From NCBI GenBank assembly GCA_900545815.1, contig URAM01000022.1, positions 1 through 36,755 of the forward strand: a stretch of DNA of 36,755 nucleotides. Direction: 5' to 3'. Made by a program: the position numbers and the translations under genes. Position 1 is the stretch's first letter; the number at the start of each line of letters is the position of its first letter. This document shows, one piece after another, positions 23,337 through 30,655 of this stretch. This stretch comes from an uncultured Eubacteriales bacterium. GTDB lineage: Bacteria > Bacillota > Clostridia > Oscillospirales > Oscillospiraceae. Under the pieces are notes generated by a model that worked only from the letters and a program-made list of their open reading frames with translations, was not told where the DNA came from and searched no databases.

Positions 23337-23573
23337 TTGCGCCGAAGTTACATTGCAGCGGTGCGTGCGTTGGAGGATCACATCCTGCAAGTGGACTATG
23401 TGTCCGGCAGCCGACTGCTGTTGGATATGAAGCCCCACTTGGATAAGATCCGGTTTCGACCGCTGGCCAGACCAGAGATTTGGAATCGTGTCAGCACGAA
23501 CGGGATCTTTGTCCAATTTGAAACCGTAGAACTGAGCCATGACGAGATCTTAGCCATGGCGGAACAAGACTGA
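23337..23573 (+). CDS. DUF2442-like small protein (TTG start)
   Basis: The 78-residue protein resembles DUF2442 proteins, which have a short strand-rich fold: VRALEDHILQVDYVSGSRLL, then DMKPHLDKIRFRPLARPEIW, then GIFVQFETVELSHDEIL. The start codon is TTG, supported by GAGGAGGAGGG just upstream and by the lack of an ATG at the N-terminal end of the conserved part. In other bacteria DUF2442 genes often stand beside DUF4160 genes; none is present here. It lies 30 bases before the first lipoprotein gene. No promoter is evident in the 40 bases after the preceding terminator, so it may depend on read-through. Confidence 0.75.
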   Translation: MRRSYIAAVRALEDHILQVDYVSGSRLLLDMKPHLDKIRFRPLARPEIWNRVSTNGIFVQFETVELSHDEILAMAEQD

Positions 23574-23603
23574 CCCCAGGAATTTCAGAAAAGGAGAAAA
23601 CAT

Positions 23604-24293
23604 ATGAAAAAACAATGGATGATTTTGACGGTCGCTCTGGCTCTGAGCCTGCTCACCGCCTGCGGCGGGAAGGAACCCGCTCCGGCATCCTCCGCCTCGG
23701 CAGGCGCCCAGCCCGCCACCAGCCAGGCAGAGCCGGCAGACAAATCGGAAGCCACCCCCGACGCCTCCACCCAGACCCCTGACAAGACCGAGACACCCAC
23801 CCAGAAGCCGGAAAAGCAGGGCAACCAGACCACCAGGCAGATTCCGGTGCTCATGGGCGGCGCACTGCCCTTCACCAATATGCAGAACCTGAAGACAGAG
23901 AACCATGACGATGGCGGCTACTACTATGAGGACATGACCCAGGACAGCAGCACGGTCATCATCAACAGCGCCTATCCCACCACCCAGGCCGAGGATCAGA
24001 GCTTGGAAGAATACGCCGTGGCCACCGCCACCGCCCTGGCCCAGTCGGACAACTGCAAGGTTCAGTCCTGCAAGCAGAACAGCACATACACAGCCAACCT
24101 GACCTATCCGGTCTATGTGGTCACCTTCACCTCCGGCGCAAATGAAGATATGCGGATGTGGACGGTGTTCATGACCGCAACGGATACCGATACTTACCTG
24201 TACGCCTTTTCTTCCACCATGGATGCAGCAGACGAGCTGGCACAGACCTACCAGGATGTGTTCTCCAACCTGCGCCTGGAGGATGTGAGCTGA
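23604..24293 (+). CDS. Lipoprotein of unknown function (first of three)
   Basis: The 229-residue protein has a lipoprotein signal peptide (MKKQWMILTVALALSLLTAC, lipid Cys20) and a long low-complexity linker rich in Ala, Pro, Thr, Ser and Lys (about 25-75). A folded domain of about 150 residues begins RQIPVLMGGALPFTNMQ. The domain has alternating strand and helix with SLEEYAVATATALAQ and a C-terminal AADELAQTYQDVFSNLRLE helix. The second half resembles that of the lipoprotein at 27574-28218 (both have NED followed by a V-rich strand, a YLYAF/SLLFL strand and a DAA helix). GGAG lies upstream of the ATG. I do not recognise a named family. Confidence 0.82.
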   Translation: MKKQWMILTVALALSLLTACGGKEPAPASSASAGAQPATSQAEPADKSEATPDASTQTPDKTETPTQKPEKQGNQTTRQIPVLMGGALPFTNMQNLKTENHDDGGYYYEDMTQDSSTVIINSAYPTTQAEDQSLEEYAVATATALAQSDNCKVQSCKQNSTYTANLTYPVYVVTFTSGANEDMRMWTVFMTATDTDTYLYAFSSTMDAADELAQTYQDVFSNLRLEDVS

Positions 24294-24324
24294 TCTGTCT
24301 GCCGGATAGAGGAGGAAACAGACC

Positions 24325-25074
24325 ATGAACCACTGGAAACGAACCATGGGCACTCTGTGCCTGACCGGTCTGCTCTGCCTGAGCTTGGCCGCTTGCGGCG
24401 GAAAGGCACCGACCGCCAGCAAATCTGCCCCGTCCAGCGCCCCTGACACCTCGGAGCCGGTCGCCGGAGCGGACTGGACCACCTGGGGCATCATCAACGA
24501 CCAAAAGACCCTCATCCAGATGGGCGCAGAAAAGGAAGTCTATGTCTGCACCTATGACGACCGTGTGGACTTGAACGAGACCGTCGGCGGCAGCGCCCCC
24601 ACCCTGTATACCCAGCTGACCTATCCGGAAACGGTGGAGTCTGCGGCGAAGGCGTATGAGGGCATCTCCTTTGTGGATCGCAACGGCGATGGCCAGAGCG
24701 ATGCCACGCTGACCCTGAAACAGGGGGAAAAGACCACCACCTGGGTGTGGTACTGGGAGGACAAAGAGGGCTTTGTGTATCAGAGCGAACCCAACCAGGC
24801 ACATCCTGAGATCAGTCCTTATGTGGGGCTGTGGTGGTATGAGCAGGCGCATCGTTGGCTGCACATTTACGATGACGCCACCTGGTCCTTTGTCAATTCG
24901 GAGGATGAGGTCATTGAGTCCGGCACCGCACAGGCGGACAAGGACGGTGTGACCCTGCGCTATGACGGCAGCGGGGACACTCTGCGGCTGGACAATGCGG
25001 AAAACGGTGCCCTGCTGGACAGCACCAAGAACGGCGAATTGACTTCCACAGAGCAGATTTCAGCCGAAAAATAG
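24325..25074 (+). CDS. Lipoprotein of unknown function (second of three)
   Basis: The 249-residue protein has a signal peptide ending in LSLAAC (lipid Cys at about 24) and a short Ser/Ala/Pro linker. A domain follows with ADWTTWGIINDQKTLIQMG and LTYPETVESAAKAYEGISFV. FVDRNGDGQSDATLTL looks like a Ca-binding DxDxD loop. The C-terminal part has lipocalin-like strands beginning VGLWWYEQAHRWLHIYDD. The GxW beginning of this part recalls the repeats in the next gene. AGAGGAGG lies upstream of the ATG, and the gene follows the previous stop by 31 bases, so all three lipoproteins are probably co-transcribed. No family name can be given. Confidence 0.82.
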   Translation: MNHWKRTMGTLCLTGLLCLSLAACGGKAPTASKSAPSSAPDTSEPVAGADWTTWGIINDQKTLIQMGAEKEVYVCTYDDRVDLNETVGGSAPTLYTQLTYPETVESAAKAYEGISFVDRNGDGQSDATLTLKQGEKTTTWVWYWEDKEGFVYQSEPNQAHPEISPYVGLWWYEQAHRWLHIYDDATWSFVNSEDEVIESGTAQADKDGVTLRYDGSGDTLRLDNAENGALLDSTKNGELTSTEQISAEK

Positions 25075-25100
25075 GAACCATTTAGGAGAAAATACGGAAT

Positions 25101-26021
25101 ATGAAAAAGATCACAGCACTGGTGCTGGCGCTCACGCTGGCACTGTCCCTCACCGCCTGCGGCGGCAGCTCGGACACGGGCACCGATTCCACCCCCAACG
25201 ACACCACCGACACCCCCGCCAGCAGCGCCCCTTCCATGCGTGCGGAAGACCTGGCCGGCGGCTGGGTGGATGACGATGGGAACACCCTGGTCATCGACAC
25301 GGAGGACGGCACCTATGGCTACCGCACCTATTATGGCAGAGTGGGCAGGGGGGACTATACCGAGGACGCTGGCAAGCCCATGCTGGACTATGACAACTTC
25401 AACTATGACCTCCTGTCCGTAGACGGCGGCCTGACCCTGCGGCAGAACGGTTCTTCCGACCGAGAGGGGCTGGACGGCGCTCACTTTGGCCAGGGCGAGA
25501 GCGAGCTGTACGAGTGGCCCATCGACGAGCTGGACGGCGTGTGGCAGGACGCTCTGGGGGAAACCCTGGTCATTGACTCTGGTCGGATGGAATATTTGGC
25601 CTACAGCAAGAACGGCATGACCAGCGGCACTCTGGCCGACCAGGTGGACGGCAAGGGCATCTACCTGTTCCTCAACGGCTACGCCTATGTGTGTCTCTCC
25701 GATGACCACAACAGCTTCACCCTGTTCTTCGAGTCCAGCGACTCCCAGTCGCCGGACGGCACCTACGAAGGGGTCTTTTATCGGGACGGGGACGCCGCCT
25801 CCTACGCAGATCTGAGCACTGCGGCATTCTCTGAGAACAGCAGCGGCCATCTGACCTACTATGACGGCGTGAGCCTGTTCTATCTGCCTGACGGATACAC
25901 CGTGGGGGATGACGGCAAGGCCTATAACGCTGACGGCAAGGTGTTCGGCGCTGGCTGGGAAGCGGAAGTCTATGACCCCGCCGCCGACTGGGGCGAAAAC
26001 TGGGCGGACAACTGGAGCTAA
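25101..26021 (+). CDS. Lipoprotein with two related beta-rich repeats (third of three)
   Basis: The 306-residue protein has a signal peptide ending LSLTAC (lipid Cys20) and a Thr/Asp/Ser linker. Two units look related by eye: DLAGGWVDDDGNTLVIDTED (from residue 50) and ELDGVWQDALGETLVIDSGR (about 144). Each is followed by aromatic strands, a pattern like a duplicated lipocalin-like fold in which a GxW strand opens the barrel. The C-terminal portion is rich in Asp, Gly and Tyr and ends in a Trp-rich tail (DWGENWADNWS). The product is very acidic. A TTTAGGAG ribosome binding site precedes the ATG, and a strong terminator ends the operon. Function unknown; a sensor or binding role outside the membrane is only a guess. 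Confidence 0.82.
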   Translation: MKKITALVLALTLALSLTACGGSSDTGTDSTPNDTTDTPASSAPSMRAEDLAGGWVDDDGNTLVIDTEDGTYGYRTYYGRVGRGDYTEDAGKPMLDYDNFNYDLLSVDGGLTLRQNGSSDREGLDGAHFGQGESELYEWPIDELDGVWQDALGETLVIDSGRMEYLAYSKNGMTSGTLADQVDGKGIYLFLNGYAYVCLSDDHNSFTLFFESSDSQSPDGTYEGVFYRDGDAASYADLSTAAFSENSSGHLTYYDGVSLFYLPDGYTVGDDGKAYNADGKVFGAGWEAEVYDPAADWGENWADNWS

Positions 26022-26052
26022 TCTGATACCGATCGGTTTCAGCGCAAAATAG

Positions 26053-26099
26053 AACCCATCCCATTCGTGGTGTGTGCGAATGGGATGGGTTTTCATTTT
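26053..26099. terminator. Terminator between the lipoprotein operon and nhaC
   Basis: A perfect 15-bp stem (26053-26067 with 26077-26091) with a 9-base loop is followed by TTCATTTT on the plus strand. It lies between convergent genes. Confidence 0.9.
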
Positions 26100-26121
26100 G
26101 GCAAAGAGAAGCGACACTCCA

Positions 26122-27456
26122 TCAACCGGCTTTCCGATCCATCCGCCAAGCATACACTCCCTGCCAGAGCAGCATAAACCAGAGCCAGAAGGCGAAGGGC
26201 ATCCAGCCCAGTCCGTGGACATCCAGCTGGCTGGTGGGCGTATAGGCGGCGATACACCAGGGGACGAGAACGGGAGCCAAGGTGCCGGCGAAGCTCATAT
26301 CTCTGGCAAAAGCCTGATTTCCCAAGGTCTGATAGGCGTCCTTCCGGACGGCGTGGGTGAGAACGATGGCGATGGTCTGATTGCAGCCGATGGCGGCGGT
26401 GACAAAACCGGTGACCAGGGTTTTCTGGTAGGTTTTCAGATGACCGCCGCCGGTGCGGCCGCCCAGGCGGGCAGTCAGGTCGGTGCCCTCCACAATGCCT
26501 GCGATGGCACAGCTGGAGGTGACGATGACGATGCTGGTGACCATGCTGGACAGGCCGCCGCCGTGGAGGATCGTGGAGAGGGGTTCCGTCTCCGGCAGAT
26601 GATACCCAAAGACCAGGGTTTTGGCCAGCTCCAACGCCGGCATTCTCTGGAAGAACACCGCCAGCAGACAAGCCAAGATCACACTCACCGCCATGGCCAG
26701 CTTCACCGGCTTGCGCATCAAACAGAGGACAAAGACCACCACTGTAGGCAGCAGCACCACCGGACTCAAGTTGAACCCAGCCTCCAGCTGTTCCCCCAAA
26801 CCGGTGGAGGCTGCGGACAGGGGTGAGAGAACGCTGCAAAGCAGATACCCGCCGCTGGCGGCCACAAAAGGCACCAGCATGGATCTTATCGTCATGCCCA
26901 CATTGTCATACAGCTCCGTCTCCGTCAAGGTGGATAACAGGAGCAGCGAGGAGGACATCGGGCTGCACCGATCCCCCACATAGATCCCGCACAAGATCGC
27001 GCCGGCAGTCATGGGAAGGCTCACCCCGCCCGCTCGTGCCAAAGTCATCATGACCACCCCCATGGTGTTGGCAGTGCCGAAGCTGGTGCCCAGCAAAAAG
27101 CTCATGACAGCGCAGAGCCAGAAGGTGCAGAGGAGAAAGACATGGGGACGGATGACCAAAGCCCCCAGACGCACCAGGCTGGGGATGGCGCCGCAGGAGA
27201 TCCAGCTGGCGGTGAGCAAACCGATGACCAAGAGCACCTGCACCACGATCCAGGCTTTTTTCAGCCCTTGCGCCAGCATATTCCCCACCTGTTCCCAGGT
27301 GCGGCCATGGCGCTTGGCGTCCAAGGTGAACAAGATCGCCCCTGCCATCAGTGCCCACCCCAAGTACAGACCGAACACCGCAGCTCCCACCAACAGGAGC
27401 AGCAGGGCGATCACCGGGGCAAAGGGTTCTGCTTTCTCTCTCACGGCAATCTCCAT
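26122..27456 (-). CDS. nhaC: NhaC family Na+/H+ antiporter
   Basis: This polytopic membrane protein has 444 residues and about eleven hydrophobic segments. Family blocks are GTSFGTANTMGVVMMTLARAG, then AGAILCGIYVGDRCSPMSSS (the conserved GDxxSP turn), and a C-terminal TGFVTAAIGCNQTIAIVLTH. From family knowledge it exchanges external protons for internal sodium, or in related members lactate/malate or amino-acid pairs, so the exact substrate is open. The ATG at 27456 is preceded by GAGAGGGAAGGG. Upstream in-frame ATGs lie inside the predicted -10 box. The gene converges with the lipoprotein operon and has its own promoter. Confidence 0.85.
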   Translation of the reverse strand: MEIAVREKAEPFAPVIALLLLLVGAAVFGLYLGWALMAGAILFTLDAKRHGRTWEQVGNMLAQGLKKAWIVVQVLLVIGLLTASWISCGAIPSLVRLGALVIRPHVFLLCTFWLCAVMSFLLGTSFGTANTMGVVMMTLARAGGVSLPMTAGAILCGIYVGDRCSPMSSSLLLLSTLTETELYDNVGMTIRSMLVPFVAASGGYLLCSVLSPLSAASTGLGEQLEAGFNLSPVVLLPTVVVFVLCLMRKPVKLAMAVSVILACLLAVFFQRMPALELAKTLVFGYHLPETEPLSTILHGGGLSSMVTSIVIVTSSCAIAGIVEGTDLTARLGGRTGGGHLKTYQKTLVTGFVTAAIGCNQTIAIVLTHAVRKDAYQTLGNQAFARDMSFAGTLAPVLVPWCIAAYTPTSQLDVHGLGWMPFAFWLWFMLLWQGVYAWRMDRKAG

Positions 27457-27481
27457 CCCTTCCCTCTCGTTTTCTCTGTTC

Positions 27482-27510
27482 AGCATATCATGTTTCCGTC
27501 TGCGGAGCAA
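27482..27510 (-). promoter_or_regulatory. Promoter of nhaC
   Basis: TTGCTC (27510-27505) and TATGCT (27487-27482) are 17 bases apart, directly after the terminator of the upstream gene. Confidence 0.55.
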
Positions 27511-27520
27511 CCGACCACAG

Positions 27521-27553
27521 AAAAACAGCCCTAGAAGTAACTTCTAGGGCTGT
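27521..27553 (-). terminator. Terminator of the lipoprotein gene at 27574-28218
   Basis: A perfect 13-bp stem (27525-27537 with 27541-27553, ACAGCCCTAGAAG arm) is followed on the minus strand by TTTTTC. Confidence 0.9.
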
Positions 27554-27573
27554 AAAAGCACTGTGTATCCAGC

Positions 27574-28218
27574 TCATTCCGCAACCATCAGGCTGCTCAT
27601 CCAGCTGTCCACCGCTTCCTGCACAGGGCCAGCATCGTTGTAACCGGCAGCGGCATCTGCGCTGTTCGTCACCAGGAAGAGCAGGCTCTTGCCATTGGCT
27701 TCGGTGACAACGGCATCGGTCACGCTGGAATCCTCATTGCTGCCAGCCGCCCAGTGATACTGGGTACCAGCCCGGCCTGCCACGGTGACATCCTTGGGTT
27801 CGCTAATGTCCGCACCATTGGCGTATTCATCCATGAATGCTTCTGCGCCATGTCTGGTTTCAAAGCGGGCACTGACGATGGTAGCGCAGCCGATCTGATA
27901 GATCAACTCATCTTCCGAGTTTTGGTTATCTTCGGACTGTTCTGCATCGTTCAAGAAGGCGCCGGTGAGGAAGCCCGTCTTGCTGACCTGGTTGGCAGCG
28001 GTTTTTTCATCGGGCAGGTTCTCCGAGGTGGATGCGGCAGCGGCGGATGCGGAGGCATCAGCCTGCTCGGGTTCCGACTGGGTGGGTTCTGTCTGGGGGA
28101 CAGAGGCGCTGGCTGCGGGAGCCGGAGTGCTGCTGGCAGCGGGGGTGTTCTGGGAACAGCCCATCAACAGGCAGAGCATAGAAACGGCCAAAATGGCACT
28201 GAGCAATTTTTTCATCAT
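27574..28218 (-). CDS. Lipoprotein of unknown function
   Basis: The protein has about 214 residues from the ATG at 28218 (AAAGGA six bases upstream). The signal peptide ends LCLLMGC, giving the lipid Cys. An Ala/Ser/Pro/Glu-rich linker (about 25-70) leads to a compact domain beginning KTGFLTGAFLNDAEQ. Segments include CATIVSARFETRHGAEAF, VTVAGRAGTQYHWAAGSNED and KSLLFLVTNSADAAAGYND. The pattern resembles the second half of the lipoprotein at 23604-24293, which suggests two diverged copies of one family on opposite sides of nhaC. A -35 TTGACA with a weak -10 TTAAAG (17-base gap, near 28295-28267) lies upstream. Function unknown. Confidence 0.8.
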   Translation of the reverse strand: MMKKLLSAILAVSMLCLLMGCSQNTPAASSTPAPAASASVPQTEPTQSEPEQADASASAAAASTSENLPDEKTAANQVSKTGFLTGAFLNDAEQSEDNQNSEDELIYQIGCATIVSARFETRHGAEAFMDEYANGADISEPKDVTVAGRAGTQYHWAAGSNEDSSVTDAVVTEANGKSLLFLVTNSADAAAGYNDAGPVQEAVDSWMSSLMVAE

Positions 28219-28382
28219 TCGGATTCCTTTCTGCAATACAGTATGGGGGTCCTCTCTCTTGTCCCCTTACTTTAATGCACGCCCGCCCAATCTGTCAAGG
28301 GCTTTTCTGTCCGTCCCCCTCTTTCCCTCCTGTCCCTTTTCCAGTATAATAGGGACAACGGAACAAAAAAGGAGCCATATTT

Positions 28383-29597
28383 ATGGAACTTGCGATCATC
28401 GGCGGCGGCGCTGCCGGAATGATGGCCGCTTTGACAGCGGCAGAATGGATGGAGGGAACCATCACTCTGTTAGAACGGCAAACCCGCCTGGGGCGGAAGC
28501 TGCTAGCCACCGGCAATGGCCGGTGCAACCTGAGCAACCTGACCTGCGCCCCCAGCCACTATCATGGCGGGCATCCAGCTTTCGTCCGCCCTGCCCTGGA
28601 CGCCTTCGGCGTGACGGACACCTTGGCGTTCTTCCGCCAGCGTGGTCTGCTGACCATTGCCGAGCCGGATGGCAAGTGCTATCCCTATTCTGACCAAGCC
28701 AACAGCGTCCTGGACACCCTGCGCCTGGCGCTGGATGCCGCCGGAGTCGTTGTGCGGACGGACTGGCCGGTGGAGGCCATTCGGCCGGGGAAATCCGGCG
28801 GGTTCACCCTGACCGGCTCCGCCGGTTCTCTGTGGGCAGATCGGGTCATCCTCACCGCCGGCGGCGCCGCCGCACCCAAGCTGGGGGGCACCAAGTCAGG
28901 CTACCAGCTGGCCAAGACTCTAGGCCACAAGTGTACCCGTCTCCACCCCTCCCTGGTGCAGCTGAACACCGACCCCACCTGGCCGAAATCCCTGAAGGGC
29001 GTGCGGGCAGATGCGGTGGTGAAGCTGTTGATGGGACAGGAGCTGGCAGCAGAGGAAGCGGGACAGGTGCAGTTCACCGACTACGGCGTCAGCGGACCGG
29101 TGATCTTCCAGCTCTCCCGTCTGGCCGTGACCGCTGACGTACCGGTGCTCCTGTCTCTGGATTTGCTGCCCCATGTGTCCCAAGAGGAGCTGGTGGAGCT
29201 GCTGGCACAGCGGCAGATGCTTTGTCCGGGACTGACCTTGGAAAACCTGCTGACTGGGATGCTCCACAACCGGTTGGGGCGGACGGTGATCCGCTACGGC
29301 GGCCGGAAGCTGGGAGATGCCGTGATGGATCTGACCCGAAAAAACCTGACCGCCATCGCCAAGAACATCAAAGATTTCCGCCTGCCGGTGACTGGCGACC
29401 AAGGCTTGGAACACGCCCAGGTCACCGCCGGCGGCCTGGACACCAGCCAGTTTGATCCGGAGACTCTGGAAAGCCGTCGGTGTCCCGGGCTTTATGCCGC
29501 CGGTGAGGTGCTGGACGTGGACGGAGACTGCGGCGGATTTAACCTGCAATGGGCCTGGTCCAGCGGGCATCTGGCTGGGTTGCTGCAGCACCGATAA
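28383..29597 (+). CDS. HI0933/YhiN-type FAD-dependent oxidoreductase
   Basis: The 404-residue flavoprotein belongs to the HI0933 group, often annotated as aminoacetone oxidase-like or BaiN-like. The N-terminal dinucleotide fold is ELAIIGGGAAGMMAALTAA. The signature LGRKLLATGNGRCNLSN lies near residues 36-52, TAGGAAAPKLGGTKSGYQLA in the middle, and a second FAD contact at the C-terminus reads LYAAGEVLDVDGDCGGFNLQ then WAWSSGHLAG. The physiological reaction of most members is uncertain; BaiN reduces bile-acid intermediates in one clostridium, so a bile-acid role cannot be excluded nor claimed. AAGGAG lies 8 bases before the ATG. A -10 TATAAT stands about 35 bases upstream. Confidence 0.9.
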   Translation: MELAIIGGGAAGMMAALTAAEWMEGTITLLERQTRLGRKLLATGNGRCNLSNLTCAPSHYHGGHPAFVRPALDAFGVTDTLAFFRQRGLLTIAEPDGKCYPYSDQANSVLDTLRLALDAAGVVVRTDWPVEAIRPGKSGGFTLTGSAGSLWADRVILTAGGAAAPKLGGTKSGYQLAKTLGHKCTRLHPSLVQLNTDPTWPKSLKGVRADAVVKLLMGQELAAEEAGQVQFTDYGVSGPVIFQLSRLAVTADVPVLLSLDLLPHVSQEELVELLAQRQMLCPGLTLENLLTGMLHNRLGRTVIRYGGRKLGDAVMDLTRKNLTAIAKNIKDFRLPVTGDQGLEHAQVTAGGLDTSQFDPETLESRRCPGLYAAGEVLDVDGDCGGFNLQWAWSSGHLAGLLQHR

Positions 29598-29600
29598 ACC

Positions 29601-29636
29601 AAAAACACGCAGTCAGATCGACTGCGTGTTTTTCCT
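29601..29636. terminator. Bidirectional terminator between flavoprotein and Sel1 genes
   Basis: A perfect 14-bp stem (29601-29614 with 29620-29633), loop AGATC, has A5 before and T5 after, so it can serve both convergent genes. Confidence 0.92.
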
Positions 29637-29647
29637 GCGACCGGACG

Positions 29648-30466
29648 TCATTCGTCCTCGTCATCATCATAATCCCCGAAGCTGTTGAGATAAGCCTCGA
29701 ACTGATCCAACATCCCGTTCAGGCCGTCCACATCTCGCATCTGCTTTTCCACGCTGATGTCGTGCTCCACCAGTTCCGCCAGCTGCTTGGCGTCAACGGA
29801 GCCGTTGGCAGCCGCCTTACGCAGGTAGCTCAGGGACAGATACAGATCCCGATCTACCCGTTCGCCCAGGAAATGCTGCAAGCCCAGGAAGTACTGTGCC
29901 TCCGGCCAATCCTGCTCTGCCGCAGCATTCACCCATTTCAGCGCCGTCTGTAGATCCTCCTCCACGCCGTTGCCGAAGAAATAGCACATCCCCAAGGTGA
30001 ACTGTGCCATCGGATCCCCGTGCTCTGCCGCCTGACGATAGCAGGAGAGGGCTTGCTCCAGGTTCTTTTCCACGCCAATCCCCTGCTCGTAAAACAACCC
30101 CAGGTAGGCCAGGGCATTCATATCCTCCGGATCCCCGTGGATGGCCTTCCACAGGCAATCCATCGCCATGGATTGATCTTGCTCCACGCCCAAGCCATAC
30201 GCATACTGCAAGGCCACTCGGGTCCATGCACAAGTCAGCCCCTTCTTTGCCGCCTGGCTCCACCAGGAAAAGGAGGTCACATAGTCCTGTGCCTGGAAAT
30301 AAGCGTGCGCCAAAGCGTACTGCGCTCTGGGGTCGCCATCCATAGCGGCGTCCTGATACTGCGTCATGGCTTCTTTCAGCACAGCCTCTCTCTGCCGCTC
30401 CAGTTCCGCTTCTATCTCCTCTAATTTCTGATTCTGTTCCATGTCATTGAACAGGTGATCCATCAT
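29648..30466 (-). CDS. Sel1-repeat protein
   Basis: The product has 272 residues from the ATG at 30466. At least four Sel1/TPR-like units are visible: AMDGDPRAQYALAHAYF, LTCAWTRVALQYAYGLGVEQ, EDMNALAYLGLFYEQGIGVE, and AEHGDPMAQFTLGMCYFFGN, then QDWPEAQYFLGLQHFLGE. An N-terminal Glu-rich helix (about 8-35) and a very acidic C-terminus (DDDEDE) flank them. No signal peptide is seen, so it should be cytosolic; such proteins serve as interaction scaffolds. The first in-frame codon further upstream is TTG without a matching ribosome binding site, while AAGGA lies ten bases before this ATG. Partners are unknown. Confidence 0.88.
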   Translation of the reverse strand: MMDHLFNDMEQNQKLEEIEAELERQREAVLKEAMTQYQDAAMDGDPRAQYALAHAYFQAQDYVTSFSWWSQAAKKGLTCAWTRVALQYAYGLGVEQDQSMAMDCLWKAIHGDPEDMNALAYLGLFYEQGIGVEKNLEQALSCYRQAAEHGDPMAQFTLGMCYFFGNGVEEDLQTALKWVNAAAEQDWPEAQYFLGLQHFLGERVDRDLYLSLSYLRKAAANGSVDAKQLAELVEHDISVEKQMRDVDGLNGMLDQFEAYLNSFGDYDDDEDE

Positions 30467-30555
30467 ACCATTCACTTCCTTTGGTTTCAATTTCAATTAA
30501 ATCCTAGTATATCATGTTCGTTTGGGAAAGAAAAGCCTGGTTTTCCCCCTTTTCA

Positions 30556-30584
30556 TTGTACTGGCCGGAAAAGTATGTTACACT
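30556..30584 (+). promoter_or_regulatory. Promoter of the serpin gene
   Basis: TTGTAC (30556-30561) and TACACT (30579-30584) are 17 bases apart, about 70 bases before the start. Confidence 0.65.
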
Positions 30585-30655
30585 GAGCGGACAAAAGGCA
30601 ACGCCAACACAGGGAAACAGACATTCCCGTTTCCCGCTGGAAAAGGAGGTATTTT

